This document shows positions 48,495-56,690 of a stretch of 64,000 bases of DNA, piece by piece (position 1 is the first letter of the stretch; each line of letters opens with the position of its first letter). The position numbers were made by a program, and so were the translations under genes. The DNA comes from Bacillus nakamurai. Lineage in GTDB: Bacteria > Bacillota > Bacilli > Bacillales > Bacillaceae. Below the pieces are notes generated by a model, which saw only the letters and a program-made list of their open reading frames with translations, was not told where the DNA came from and made no database searches. Where the stretch lies: positions 62,001-126,000 of the forward strand of contig NZ_LSAZ01000011.1 of NCBI RefSeq assembly GCF_001584325.1, read 5' to 3'.

Positions 48495-48761
48495 ATGGCT
48501 GTTTTTATATATGCGGTATTAATTAATGGATATGGCTTTTGGATCATGGGCGCTGATAAACGAAGAGCAGAGCAGCACAGGTGGAGAATATCAGAAAAGC
48601 GGATATGGCTTGCCGCCGCCATGTTCGGATCACTTGGCGTATGGCTCGGCATGCACGCCTTCAGGCATAAGACGAAGCACAGATCTTTCGTATACGGCGT
48701 GCCGCTGCTTTTTTTCGCGGAATCGGCACTTGTGCTGCTGTATATCATCAATAGGAAATAA
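48495..48761 (+). CDS. ysdA: DUF1294 membrane protein YsdA
   Basis: An 88-residue membrane protein of the DUF1294 family. Family marks: GFWIMGADKRRAEQHRWRISE (the D-K-x-x-A pattern) and LAAAMFGSLGVWLGMHAFRHKTKH, then a last helix SALVLLYIINRK. Function unknown. AAAGGGTGA precedes the ATG at 48495. A GTG nine bases upstream overlaps that ribosome site. Confidence 0.85.
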   Translation: MAVFIYAVLINGYGFWIMGADKRRAEQHRWRISEKRIWLAAAMFGSLGVWLGMHAFRHKTKHRSFVYGVPLLFFAESALVLLYIINRK

Positions 48762-48799
48762 AAAAGCAGGAGAGCACTTATCGCTCGCCTGCTTTTTTT
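48759..48799. terminator. Bidirectional terminator between ysdA and ysdB
   Basis: AAAGCAGG-GAGC/GCTCGCCTGCTTT with one bulge, A and T runs on both sides. Confidence 0.88.
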
Positions 48800-49170
48800 G
48801 CCTTTTTTATCGGCTGGTCCCAATCAATCTTGCAATTCGGATAACGCTCCAATACCTTTTTTTCGACCTCTTCAAAATCGTCTGCAGAAAAGCCGCTCAG
48901 CTTTTCTGGAGCTTCGGTCCATACAAATATGGTATGGATAAACAGCGGGTGGTCTTTGGAAGGAATGTGCTTCTCTCCTTCAAAGAGCACTCCTTTATAA
49001 GTAAGCTGGAGATTTTTTCGCGTGTTTTTTTGTTCATCAAAAAAGTAAAAGTTTTCTTTAGATTGAGCCAGTTTGAGCCTTCTTTTCGGATTTGAATAAA
49101 ATTTTACCGCCATGTAAAGAAAATAAACAAGAAGGGCAAGCAAAAGAATTCTGAATAATATAATAGCCAT
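48778..49170 (-). CDS. ysdB: Sigma-W regulon protein YsdB homologue
   Basis: A 130-residue protein with one N-terminal membrane helix (AIILFRILLLALLVYFLYMAV) and a cytosolic or external remainder (FFDEQKNTRKNLQLTYKGVLFEGEKHI). In B. subtilis YsdB is reported in the sigma-W cell-envelope regulon; function unknown. GAGGAGGTG precedes the ATG. Divergent from ysdC; I could not firmly place a sigma-W promoter. Confidence 0.85.
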   Translation of the reverse strand: MAIILFRILLLALLVYFLYMAVKFYSNPKRRLKLAQSKENFYFFDEQKNTRKNLQLTYKGVLFEGEKHIPSKDHPLFIHTIFVWTEAPEKLSGFSADDFEEVEKKVLERYPNCKIDWDQPIKKAKKAGER

Positions 49171-49351
49171 TTGTGTGAAGGCACCTCCTCATATTGTCAT
49201 GATCTGATGTAATACGAAAAACAAAACAAAAGGTTTCATTTTTTTAAAAAGAAATATGTAAAACATTTACCCGATTTTCAGGCGATTTAATCGTATGGTT
49301 CCGCATTGGTTCTGTATAATAAGAAGAGTAATGAAAAAAAGGAGGTTTATG

Positions 49352-50437
49352 ATGAAAAAATTAGATGAAACGTTAACCATGCTGAAAGCGTTAACTGATG
49401 CCAAAGGTATACCGGGAAATGAGAGAGAAGTAAGACAAGTGATGAAATCATACATAGAACCATTTGCCGATGACGTCACGACCGATCGTCTCGGAAGCTT
49501 GATCGCCAAAAAAACCGGACAGGAGAACGGACCGAAAATTATGATCTCCGGCCATTTAGATGAAGTCGGTTTTATGGTGACGCAAATCACTGATAAAGGG
49601 TTTATCCGTTTTCAAACCGTCGGCGGCTGGTGGTCTCAGGTCATGCTGGCTCAGCGCGTCACCATCGTCACGAAAAAAGGCGACATTACGGGGATTATCG
49701 GATCGAAGCCCCCTCATATATTACCGCCTGACGCCAGAAAAAAAGCAGCAGATATTAAAGAGATGTTTGTGGATATCGGAGCAGCAAGCCGTGAAGAGGC
49801 AATGGAATGGGGCGTTCTCCCGGGAGACCAAATTGTTCCGTATTTTGAATTTACGGTGATGAACAATGAAAAACATCTGCTGGCGAAAGCATGGGACAAC
49901 CGTATCGGCTGTGCGATTGCGATTGATGTATTAAAAAACCTGAAAAACAGTGACCATCCGAATGTCGTCTATGGCGTAGGTACGGTTCAGGAAGAAGTTG
50001 GACTCCGCGGAGCAAAAACAGCAGCACACACCATTCAGCCTGACATCGCGTTCGGTGTGGACGTCGGGATTGCCGGAGATACGCCGGGCATTTCTGAAAA
50101 AGAGGCGCAAAGCAAAATCGGCGAAGGGCCGCAAATTATTTTATATGATGCCTCAATGGTGTCCCATAAAGGGCTTCGCGATCTCGTTGTGAATACGGCG
50201 GAAGAAACAGGAATTCCTTACCAATTTGATTCCATTGCCGGCGGGGGAACAGATTCCGGTTCCATTCATTTAACCGCAAACGGAGTGCCTGCGCTCTCTA
50301 TTACGATTGCAACGCGTTACATTCATACACATGCTGCTATTTTGCATCGTGATGATTATGAGAATACGGTCAAACTGATTACAGAAGTCATTAAAAAATT
50401 GGACCGGGAAACGGTCGATCGTATTACATATCAATAA
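49352..50437 (+). CDS. ysdC: M42 family aminopeptidase YsdC
   Basis: A 361-residue cytosolic di-metal aminopeptidase of the M42 (glutamyl aminopeptidase/cellulase M) family, usually forming dodecamers. Metal ligands and catalytic residues: [12 protein letters not shown] (His and catalytic Asp), KAWDNRIGC (bridging Asp), [10 protein letters not shown] (Glu pair), [10 protein letters not shown] (Asp) and [14 protein letters not shown] (His). AAAGGAGG precedes two adjacent ATGs (49349, 49352); the second gives the known length. In B. subtilis it lies beside the arabinose locus abnA-ara, which is damaged here. Confidence 0.92.
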   Translation: MKKLDETLTMLKALTDAKGIPGNEREVRQVMKSYIEPFADDVTTDRLGSLIAKKTGQENGPKIMISGHLDEVGFMVTQITDKGFIRFQTVGGWWSQVMLAQRVTIVTKKGDITGIIGSKPPHILPPDARKKAADIKEMFVDIGAASREEAMEWGVLPGDQIVPYFEFTVMNNEKHLLAKAWDNRIGCAIAIDVLKNLKNSDHPNVVYGVGTVQEEVGLRGAKTAAHTIQPDIAFGVDVGIAGDTPGISEKEAQSKIGEGPQIILYDASMVSHKGLRDLVVNTAEETGIPYQFDSIAGGGTDSGSIHLTANGVPALSITIATRYIHTHAAILHRDDYENTVKLITEVIKKLDRETVDRITYQ

Positions 50438-50446
50438 AGATACGGA

Positions 50447-50479
50447 AGAATCTGCTTTTTTACAGCGGATTCTTTTTTT
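50447..50479 (+). terminator. Terminator after ysdC
   Basis: AGAATC-GC/GC-GATTCT around TTTTTTACA, followed by a T run. Overlaps the start of the AraR-like box. Confidence 0.8.
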
Positions 50480-50511
50480 GTCTGTACAAATATCAACGGC
50501 GCGGCTACAAT
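50476..50511 (+). promoter_or_regulatory. abnA promoter with AraR-like operator
   Basis: TTTTGTCTGTACAAAT (50476-50491) matches the AraR operator ATTTGTACGTACAAAT at 13 of 16 positions. Its TGTACA (50483-50488) is 17 bases from TACAAT (50506-50511), so AraR would sit on the -35. The promoter survives although the gene behind it is truncated. Confidence 0.6.
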
Positions 50512-50557
50512 AGAAAAGAAACAGAAAAATCAGATAAACAAAGGAGAAATCGATATT

Positions 50558-50572
50558 TTGTAAACGCTTTAT
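50558..50572 (+). promoter_or_regulatory. cre site in the abnA leader
   Basis: TTGTAAACGCTTTAT fits the CcpA consensus with one weak end base. It lies downstream of the predicted start, a roadblock position. Confidence 0.6.
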
Positions 50573-50593
50573 TAAAAAGGGGGGATTAGCAAA

Positions 50594-50742
50594 ATGAAAA
50601 AAAGATTCAAGCGCATCATCCGTTTTTCGTGTGCGGCATTTACAGCCGGTTTGCTGCTGATGTCTGCGCCACCAGAATCGGCAGCATTTTGGCGGGCATC
50701 AAATGAATTGCTTCACGATCCGACGACGGCGAAAAGAACGAA
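50594..50742 (+). pseudogene. abnA: abnA fragment: signal peptide and first residues of endo-arabinanase
   Basis: The N-terminus reads MKKRFKRIIRFSCAAFTAGL with a Sec signal peptide (hydrophobic core to about residue 30) and then AAFWRASNELLHDPT, which is the start of the GH43 extracellular arabinan endo-1,5-alpha-L-arabinosidase AbnA. Similarity ends near 50735-50745, where GC content drops sharply. The frame runs on to a stop at 50807-50809 with unrelated residues, so about 270 residues of the enzyme are missing. GGGGGGA precedes the ATG. The fragment could be secreted but cannot be active. Confidence 0.8.
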
Positions 50743-51128
50743 ATGTTATTTTGTATTGAAGTGCAACCAAGTGTTCATATGTTATCGTGTGTCAGTTTTA
50801 TATTATTAAATTATATATAGGTATATTCATGTGTTTGAGCTACGTTAAGTTGAATTGTTATAGAGAAACTTAACATAGAAAGGTATTTTTCATTTTTTTT
50901 GTAAATCAATTAGTATCTAAAGAACAAAAGTTCAAAGTGTTGCTTTGGATTTATATAACAGCATTTAAGGATCAGTTTCTAACAGATGAATATTTAATGC
51001 TTTTTACTTGATTTTAAAAGAGAACTATGGATTATTAATTAATGATAGTATAATTATCCTTTCTATGGCAGTCATTCTATTGAAAGATGACCATCCAATA
51101 TAGGCTATATTAAATATTTTATTATAAT

Positions 51129-51168
51129 TAGACCTCATTCATATGCATTTGAATGAGGTTATATTTTT
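51129..51168. terminator. Hairpin in the AT-rich gap before padR
   Basis: CCTCATTCA/TGAATGAGG around TATGCATT, with TTATATTTTT after it. It would stop transcription arriving from the orphan abnA promoter. The rest of 50810-51190 shows no gene or element I can name. Confidence 0.65.
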
Positions 51169-51197
51169 ACACTTGATTAAATTAAAAATAAACGCAT

Positions 51198-51275
51198 TTT
51201 ACAAATTTGAAAAAAATTGATATAATCAAAATTGTTATTAACAATATTAATATTAATTTTGTTAATATTAATGAG
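51198..51275 (+). promoter_or_regulatory. padR promoter and AT-rich palindromes
   Basis: TTTACA (51198-51203), 17-base spacer, perfect TATAAT (51221-51226). Just downstream, 51231-51275 contains repeated AATATTAAT and GTTAATATTAA palindromes spanning the predicted start. This is a likely self-regulatory operator for the PadR protein (inferred). Confidence 0.5.
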
Positions 51276-51315
51276 CGTTCACAATCAATTTTTATAAAGA
51301 TAAGGAGTGTTAGTT

Positions 51316-51858
51316 GTGAAAGGGAGAGATGTTATTTTAGGTGTTTTAATGAAGAAAAAAATGTCAGGATATGACATCAAACTTGTTTTTGAAGATGTTT
51401 TCTCTCATTTTTTTGATGGAAGCTTTGGAATGATTTATCCCACTTTAAGGCAATTAGAAAAGGAAGGGAAGATAAAAAAAGAGATTGTAACTCAAGATGA
51501 TAAGCCTAATAAAAAGTTATACTCCATTACAGAAGAAGGCGTAAAAGAATTTCATCATTATTTAGAAACAAAAGTAGAAAAAGATATTTTGTGTTCTGAT
51601 TTTTTAATGCGTATGTATTTTGGTGAATATAAAGATTTATCAACAATAAAAAAATGGATAGAGGATGAGATAGTAAGGAAAGAAAAAAATATAGAGGATC
51701 TTCGTTCTAAATATGGTACATGGAAAAAAGGATTGACATTTGCCCAGGAAATTTGTTTAGATGTCGGAATTTCACAGTATCAAGCACAAGTTATAACTTT
51801 AAAAGAAAAATTAGCACAACTTGTTTTATTAGAAGAGAGTGTAATGTTAAAGGAGTAA
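51316..51858 (+). CDS. PadR-family transcriptional regulator
   Basis: A 180-residue PadR-type repressor. The N-terminal winged helix (about 1-80) shows GRDVILGVLMKKKMSGYDIK, MIYPTLRQLEKEGKIKKE (recognition helix and turn) and KKLYSITEEGVKEFHHYL (wing). The C-terminal helical domain (about 85-178) is the dimerisation/ligand part of the long PadR type. The GTG at 51316 follows AAGGAG by eight bases; a GTG nine bases earlier overlaps it. The pump gene follows after 31 bases, the usual regulator-transporter pair. Strongly AT-rich codon use, unlike neighbouring chromosomal genes. Confidence 0.88.
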   Translation: MKGRDVILGVLMKKKMSGYDIKLVFEDVFSHFFDGSFGMIYPTLRQLEKEGKIKKEIVTQDDKPNKKLYSITEEGVKEFHHYLETKVEKDILCSDFLMRMYFGEYKDLSTIKKWIEDEIVRKEKNIEDLRSKYGTWKKGLTFAQEICLDVGISQYQAQVITLKEKLAQLVLLEESVMLKE

Positions 51859-51889
51859 ACGAAATTAAACTAAAAATGGGGGATTGTAC

Positions 51890-53605
51890 ATGGAACAAAA
51901 AAAAGGATTAAAAATAGTTTTTTTGATGTGTTTAGGTATTTTTCTTTGCATGATAGATACTACTATTATGAACATTGCGCTACCAGCAATACAGTCAGAT
52001 CTAAATACGTCTTTAGAAAAAATGTCGTGGATATTAAACATATATACGATGTCTATTGCTGTGTTTGCTATTCCTTTAGGACGTATAGCTGATATTTTTG
52101 GTAAAGCAAAAATTTACATAATTGGTTTATTTATTTTTGGATTAGGTTCTATGTTATGTGCTTTGGCGCATAGTGGAGAATTTCTTATTCTATTTCGCTT
52201 TATACAAAGTATAGGAGCTGCCATATTATTTCCTACAGCTATGGTAATTGGGGTCTCCGCAGTGCCTTTAGCTAAAAGAAATACAGCGCTTACTATTTTA
52301 GGGGTAACACAAGGATTATCAGCAGCACTTGGTCCAGCTGTGGGTGGTGTAATAACAGAATATTTGGGATGGAGATGGGTATTTCTTGTTAATGTTCCAA
52401 TTAGTATAATAGCTATCGTTTTATGCTTTATTATGTTGAATATAAAAAATGAAAAACGTATTCAGGCGAAAATTGATTGGATGGGATTAGTATTATGTAG
52501 TTCAACTATCTTCTTTTTAACGCTTATCTTGGTTAAAGGGAATGATTGGGGTTGGTTAAGCAATGTAGCTTGGATGTGTTATGGGATTGGTGTTACTTCC
52601 CTTTTCTTATTTATTATAGTGGAACGAAAAGTTTTAGAACCAATGGTGAATTTACAATTATTCAAGGATCGTATCTTCGGGGGTGCTTCTTTTGTTGTAA
52701 TTTTAAGTAATTTGTTCTTGGTAGGAGTAACAGTCTTGTTACCGACCTTTTTGACAAGAATGCAAAATAAGACGGAGTTAGAAGCTGCCTTTCTAGTAAC
52801 ACCGATTTCAGGGATGATTTTTCTTGTTTCTCCGTTAGCACCATTACTTTTAAGAAAAATAGGGAAAGTTCCGGTTGTATTTGCAGGCTTTAGTATAATG
52901 AGTGTTGCATATTATTGGTTACAGAGCATTACTGTACATTCCACTAATAAAGAAATTATTATTCCATGTATGTTATTAGGAATTGGATACGGTTTAGTTG
53001 TTGGACCAATTACAATTTTAGCAGCATCTACATTTGAGGGAGAACTGTTAACTGCTTCACAGAGTGTGGTATCAATGTTGAGACAAGTTGGAGTTGTGTT
53101 GGCTGTTGCAGTTTTTGTATCAAGCTTAACTCATAATATTTCAATTAATACTGATAAGGTTTTTAAGTATGCAGAGAAAAGAGTTCAAAGAATACAGGTA
53201 GACAAGGGTGAACAAGCAAAAATTTTAGAAGTTGCAAAAACTAAGATTGAAAGTAAAAGTGTAAAACAAGATGGAGAAAAGAAATCACATAAAGATGATA
53301 AGATTTTAAACAAAGAGGAAAAAAATAGATTAATTGAGCAAAAGGTAATGGGAATTTTAAATAGCATACCAGTTCAATATAGAGAAAGTAAAAAAGAAGA
53401 AATAACAAAACAGGTAACTCAAGAAGTAGAAAATAAGATGGAAATGATGAAAGAACAGGTTAATTCATTTTCTGAGGATGTAACTCGTTATACAGAAAAT
53501 CAGATGGCAAAGAGCTTTACAGATTTATATAAAATAAGTGCACCGATTATTTTAATTTGTGGGTTTATTAGTTTTCTTTTTTATGAAAGAAGAAGAAAAG
53601 AGTAG
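51890..53605 (+). CDS. DHA2-family (14-TM) MFS efflux transporter with large TM13-14 loop
   Basis: A 571-residue EmrB/QacA-type proton-driven drug exporter. Helix 1 carries MIDTTIMNIALPAIQ (Asp23), motif A is LGRIADIFGKAKIYI, motif C is TQGLSAALGPAVGGVITEYL, and WRWVFLVNVPI follows. After helix 13 (VLAVAVFVSSLTHN) comes a hydrophilic stretch of about 130 residues (about 420-548), rich in Lys, Glu and Gln and likely coiled, before the last helix APIILICGFISFLFY. QacA has a shorter loop at this place. GGGGGA precedes the ATG at 51890. Substrate unknown; probably controlled by the PadR protein. Confidence 0.88.
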   Translation: MEQKKGLKIVFLMCLGIFLCMIDTTIMNIALPAIQSDLNTSLEKMSWILNIYTMSIAVFAIPLGRIADIFGKAKIYIIGLFIFGLGSMLCALAHSGEFLILFRFIQSIGAAILFPTAMVIGVSAVPLAKRNTALTILGVTQGLSAALGPAVGGVITEYLGWRWVFLVNVPISIIAIVLCFIMLNIKNEKRIQAKIDWMGLVLCSSTIFFLTLILVKGNDWGWLSNVAWMCYGIGVTSLFLFIIVERKVLEPMVNLQLFKDRIFGGASFVVILSNLFLVGVTVLLPTFLTRMQNKTELEAAFLVTPISGMIFLVSPLAPLLLRKIGKVPVVFAGFSIMSVAYYWLQSITVHSTNKEIIIPCMLLGIGYGLVVGPITILAASTFEGELLTASQSVVSMLRQVGVVLAVAVFVSSLTHNISINTDKVFKYAEKRVQRIQVDKGEQAKILEVAKTKIESKSVKQDGEKKSHKDDKILNKEEKNRLIEQKVMGILNSIPVQYRESKKEEITKQVTQEVENKMEMMKEQVNSFSEDVTRYTENQMAKSFTDLYKISAPIILICGFISFLFYERRRKE

Positions 53606-53685
53606 ATAATTTATTTATAATACATTAATTCTATAATCTTAATAAATAAGTTAAAGGTTTTATAGATGATAAGGATGAATTAAAT

Positions 53686-54626
53686 ATGGAATATAGCAAT
53701 AACAGAAAAATTCTTATTTCAGGACCGATTGGAAGCGTACATATTTATTTAATAGAAGGTAAAGAACCTACTTTAATAGATGTGGGAATACATGGAAAAG
53801 TTTAATAGAACAATTAGAAAATTTGGGATATCACCCATGTGACATTAAACATATTGTTCTTACACATCATCATGCTGATCATGTAGGATTATTAGATAGA
53901 TTCCCAGATAATGTTAAAGTTTATGGGCATTTTAAAATGGATCCTTGGATTAGCCAAGAGACGACTTTATATAAGCAATTCGATTCTTTTATAAATACTT
54001 ATAGGATAATATACGGTATACCTGAGAACTTTCAAAATAAATTGCTAAATATAAATGATAGTCTCACATTGTCTTGTAAACGTTCGCTCACAAATGTTGT
54101 TTCAGAGGGAGACGAAATACCGAGTATTCCAGATTTTAAAATTATAGAAACACCAGGTCATTCGTCTACACATATTTGTTTATACCGAGAAAGAGATGGA
54201 TTATTAATTGGTGGAGATACTTTAATACAAAATGTGTTTTTAAATACAATGCTTGAACCACCTGCTTTAGGTGAAACACAAAGACCTAAGTTACTTCTTC
54301 AATATAATGAATCTATTGGAAAATTAAAGAATCTTCCGATAAAGAGAATTCTTCCGGGACATGGACAAGAAATTGTTGATATACATGCATTAATTGAACA
54401 ACAATTTAAAAAACAGAAAAAACGAATGAAAAGAGTGATTAAGGTACTAAAGGAAAAACCTCAAACAGTTTTTGAAGTATGTACTAAATTATTTGTAGGA
54501 TTTTATGAAATTCAGTTTCTCTTAGCGTTATCAGAAACGGTTGGAATATTAGATTTATTAGAGCAAGAAAAACAGATTGAAATGAATTGTTTGAGAGAGA
54601 AATGGATATATCAGATTTCTGAATGA
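53686..54626 (+). pseudogene. Metallo-beta-lactamase-fold hydrolase, single frameshift
   Basis: Translation starts at 53686 (MEYSNNRKILISGPIGSVHIYLIEGKE, with AAGGA upstream) and reaches a stop at 53803-53805. Dropping one base from the reading at the A run 53796-53799 explains it: adding one A there restores GIHGKSLIEQL and a frame to 54626, about 313 residues. The rest has the MBL motif LTHHHADHVG, GHSSTHICLY, GGDTLI and LPGHGQEIVD, then a C-terminal helical/winged domain. It resembles LACTB2/glyoxalase-II-like hydrolases. It could be intact if the run is a sequencing error. Probably co-transcribed with padR and the pump gene. Confidence 0.75.
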
Positions 54627-54795
54627 ATCATTTGTATAATAATAATTGTTTAGCTGCTTTTCACAATTACTATTATAAAGAATATGTTGTTAAGGGAGTA
54701 GTTAGTTAAAATGAGGCATCTTTTTATGGAAAAGTTACATGTGTAAGTAATTTAATTAAAGAAATCAACTTGTGTGCCGAATTAATTCAAGAAAG

Positions 54796-54850
54796 AAAAG
54801 GATGTATTTAAAGTAGCGATCCAGCCACTTTAGGTGCATCCTTTTTTAAT
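54796..54850 (+). terminator. Terminator after the padR-pump-MBL genes
   Basis: AAAGGATGTATTTAAAGT pairs (with G-U) with ACTTTAGGTGCATCCTTT, followed by TTAATT. Upstream, 54700-54795 contains a short open stretch ending SNLIKEINLCAELIQERKGC that I cannot assign; the remainder of 54627-54931 shows nothing nameable. Confidence 0.65.
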
Positions 54851-54931
54851 TATACCCGTAATTTTACTTGAATATAGTAATAATAGCTTACAAACGCAAC
54901 TTTATAACTACAAAGGTAAGGAAGATGCAAA

Positions 54932-55564
54932 ATGACACGTTGGTATAATGTGAATGAAGCATTGGAGGTATTGAAAAGTTACGATATTGAGTTCGAAGCA
55001 GATTGTTACAAGATGGTTACGGGAGGGGAAGATTGTGGGTGAGGTGAATGTGAATCGTAAGGAAGGTTGGCGGATTTATGAGAAAGATTTAGAGGATTTT
55101 ATTGAGAGAATGAAGCCAGGGTTAAAAAAGTTATTTTTCTTAATGAAGAATTGCAGAATGAACTACAGGATTTGAGGGAGAAAGTTAGTACATTGGAACA
55201 GAAAGAAAAGATTTTTCCTATAGCTAGCAATGTACATATTCCCAGCTTCAATTATCTCAAAAGCAAAGTGAATTACTTTTGGGGCAAGTTGAATCTTTGG
55301 TGAAGGAGAATCAGAAGCTACAAAAGAGAAATGCCACTTTTACAGAACGAAGTTTATTTATTAATTGAAGAGAAAACGCGGTTGCTTAATGAAAATAACA
55401 AGTTGTCTTTAAAAAAGCAAAAGGAAATGACTGATGATAAAGTAGAAGTTGATAAAGTGTCGCAGAAAAAGAATATTGAAAAAGTAGCAGGAGAAAAAGT
55501 AACATTCCCTTTATTTCAAACGGGACTTGATAAATATTTGAAAGAGGAGATAACTAAGCAATAG
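54932..55564 (+). pseudogene. Decayed helix-turn-helix / coiled-coil protein gene
   Basis: The start MTRWYNVNEALEVLKSYDIE is followed by a shift near 54985 (two bases missing from a GA repeat) into SSKQIVTRWLREGKIVGEV and NRKEGWRIYEKDLEDFIER, a MerR/excisionase-like HTH. A second shift near 55120-55150 leads into ELQNELQDLREKVSTLEQKE, and more breaks before MPLLQNEVYLLIEEKTRLL and the end DKYLKEEITKQ. This arrangement resembles HTH plus coiled-coil proteins common on B. cereus-group plasmids and phages (from memory). At least three breaks, so not functional. Confidence 0.65.
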
Positions 55565-55767
55565 GAACAGGTATTATATAAATATTTTTAAAAACAGGTT
55601 TTTGAAGAAGATGGTAAACTGAAAGAGTCGTTGAGAGGAACGAAATCCAAGTATTACTGTATTATCGAGAAATAAGCCTTATGATAAATGGGCTCCTTTT
55701 ATAAAATTTCAAGTAAAACATCTTTTGGACAATGAGGAAAGTATCTTAAAAGAGAGGGGAAAAGGAA

Positions 55768-55811
55768 GAGCAGGGTAAAGTAAAGCAGTTTTCTTCATCC
55801 TGCTTTTTTTA
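55768..55811 (+). terminator. Terminator in the island
   Basis: AGCAGG/CCTGCT around about 24 bases, then a T run. The stretch 55565-55767 before it contains only broken coding traces such as KPYDKWAPFIKFQVKHLLD, possibly the tail of the same decayed locus. Confidence 0.5.
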
Positions 55812-55849
55812 CAATGATATTTGCTGGATTAAAAAATTTTTATGGTGGT

Positions 55850-56690
55850 AACAGTTCGTCGTATAAAGGAAATGCATAGTACGAGCTTTTTTTATTTGTT
55901 CATATAAATCACTTTTTAAATCCAAATACACATTTTGATGAAAAACACCGAATAATAAATGATCTTCACCAAGCATTTTAATGAAAGAAGGCTTAGGGTG
56001 TCCATTCCAAAAGGTTCGAGTGTATATAAATCATGAAAGAGATGTTCAGGAAATTTGTTTATTGGTAAATTCGATAAGTAATAGGTTGGTGGGATTAGGC
56101 ATGTTTATGTTTTGGCAGCTTCTTGAATAGCTGAACGAAATAAATGAAGATGCTGTTCTTTCATTGGTATTTATAAATCCTGCAGCAGCTCGATGCACTC
56201 CGTATTTCTTCAAGTAATCTCCACAATCTTGAATAACTTTTACAATAGAGAAATCCGTTTTATTAACGCTTCGTGCAGAGCCTGTACCTGTGTTAGAGAT
56301 TAAGATAACAATGGAAGGTTTTTTATATTTTTCAGAAATACGAGATGAAATTAATCCGATTACACCAGGATGGAAATCACCCCAAACAACAATTACGTTA
56401 TCTTTATATAATTGATTTTGGAAAATTGTTTCTTCTGCAATGAGAAACTGCTCCTTTGTCATTTGTTTTCGTTGGTTATTGATACACAATAATTCGGTCC
56501 ACTTTGCTGTATCTGTTTCATTGTTTCTAAGCATTTCACCTCTAATGTTAGGATCAGCAATTCGCCCCGTTGCATTGAAAAGGGGATCGATTTGGAATCC
56601 GATTGTACTGCTTCAGTCGTTTTCACTTTTAAAAGCTTAAAGAGGGTTTTAAAGCTGGGCTCGGTTTGTTGTTCATTTGTTTTAATCCAT
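55850..56690 (-). pseudogene. Decayed recJ-like single-strand exonuclease fragment
   Basis: On the minus strand, from the right edge of the island, the reading gives SKSIPFFNATGRIADPNIR and INNQRKQMTKEQFLIAEETIF, then VIVVWGDFHPGVIGLISSRI, TGTGSARSVNKTD and KKYGVHRAAAGF. These follow the RecJ C-terminal half (NAAGR, HPGVIGI, GSARS, GGHxxAAG). Past a stop and a shift it continues as LEPFG then HPKPSFIKMLGEDHLLFGVF, near the RecJ end. The catalytic N-terminal half is missing, cut at the araP junction. Not functional. Confidence 0.6.

Larger units (their letters stand above)
50742..56690. mobile_element. AT-rich island replacing abnA'-araABDLMN-araP'
   Basis: About 5.9 kb of visibly AT-rich DNA lies between the abnA fragment and the araP fragment, against roughly balanced composition outside. 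In B. subtilis this interval holds the rest of abnA, araA, araB, araD, araL, araM, araN and the start of araP. The island carries a padR gene, a DHA2 pump gene, an MBL-fold gene and two decayed genes of kinds I associate with B. cereus-group DNA (inference). No integrase, transposase or clean target duplication was seen. Edges are accurate to about 10-20 bases. Confidence 0.75.

Noticed and set aside
51307-51315. Upstream GTG start for padR
   Set aside because: It overlaps the AAGGAG ribosome site, which fits the GTG at 51316.
56440-56640. Plus-strand frame inside the recJ remnant
   Set aside because: Antisense to the RecJ-like reading, with no ribosome site or family similarity.
50742-56690. 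Island as an ICE, prophage or IS composite
   Set aside because: No integrase, transposase, relaxase, terminal inverted repeats of useful length or att-like duplication could be seen. I kept the neutral description of a replacement island.
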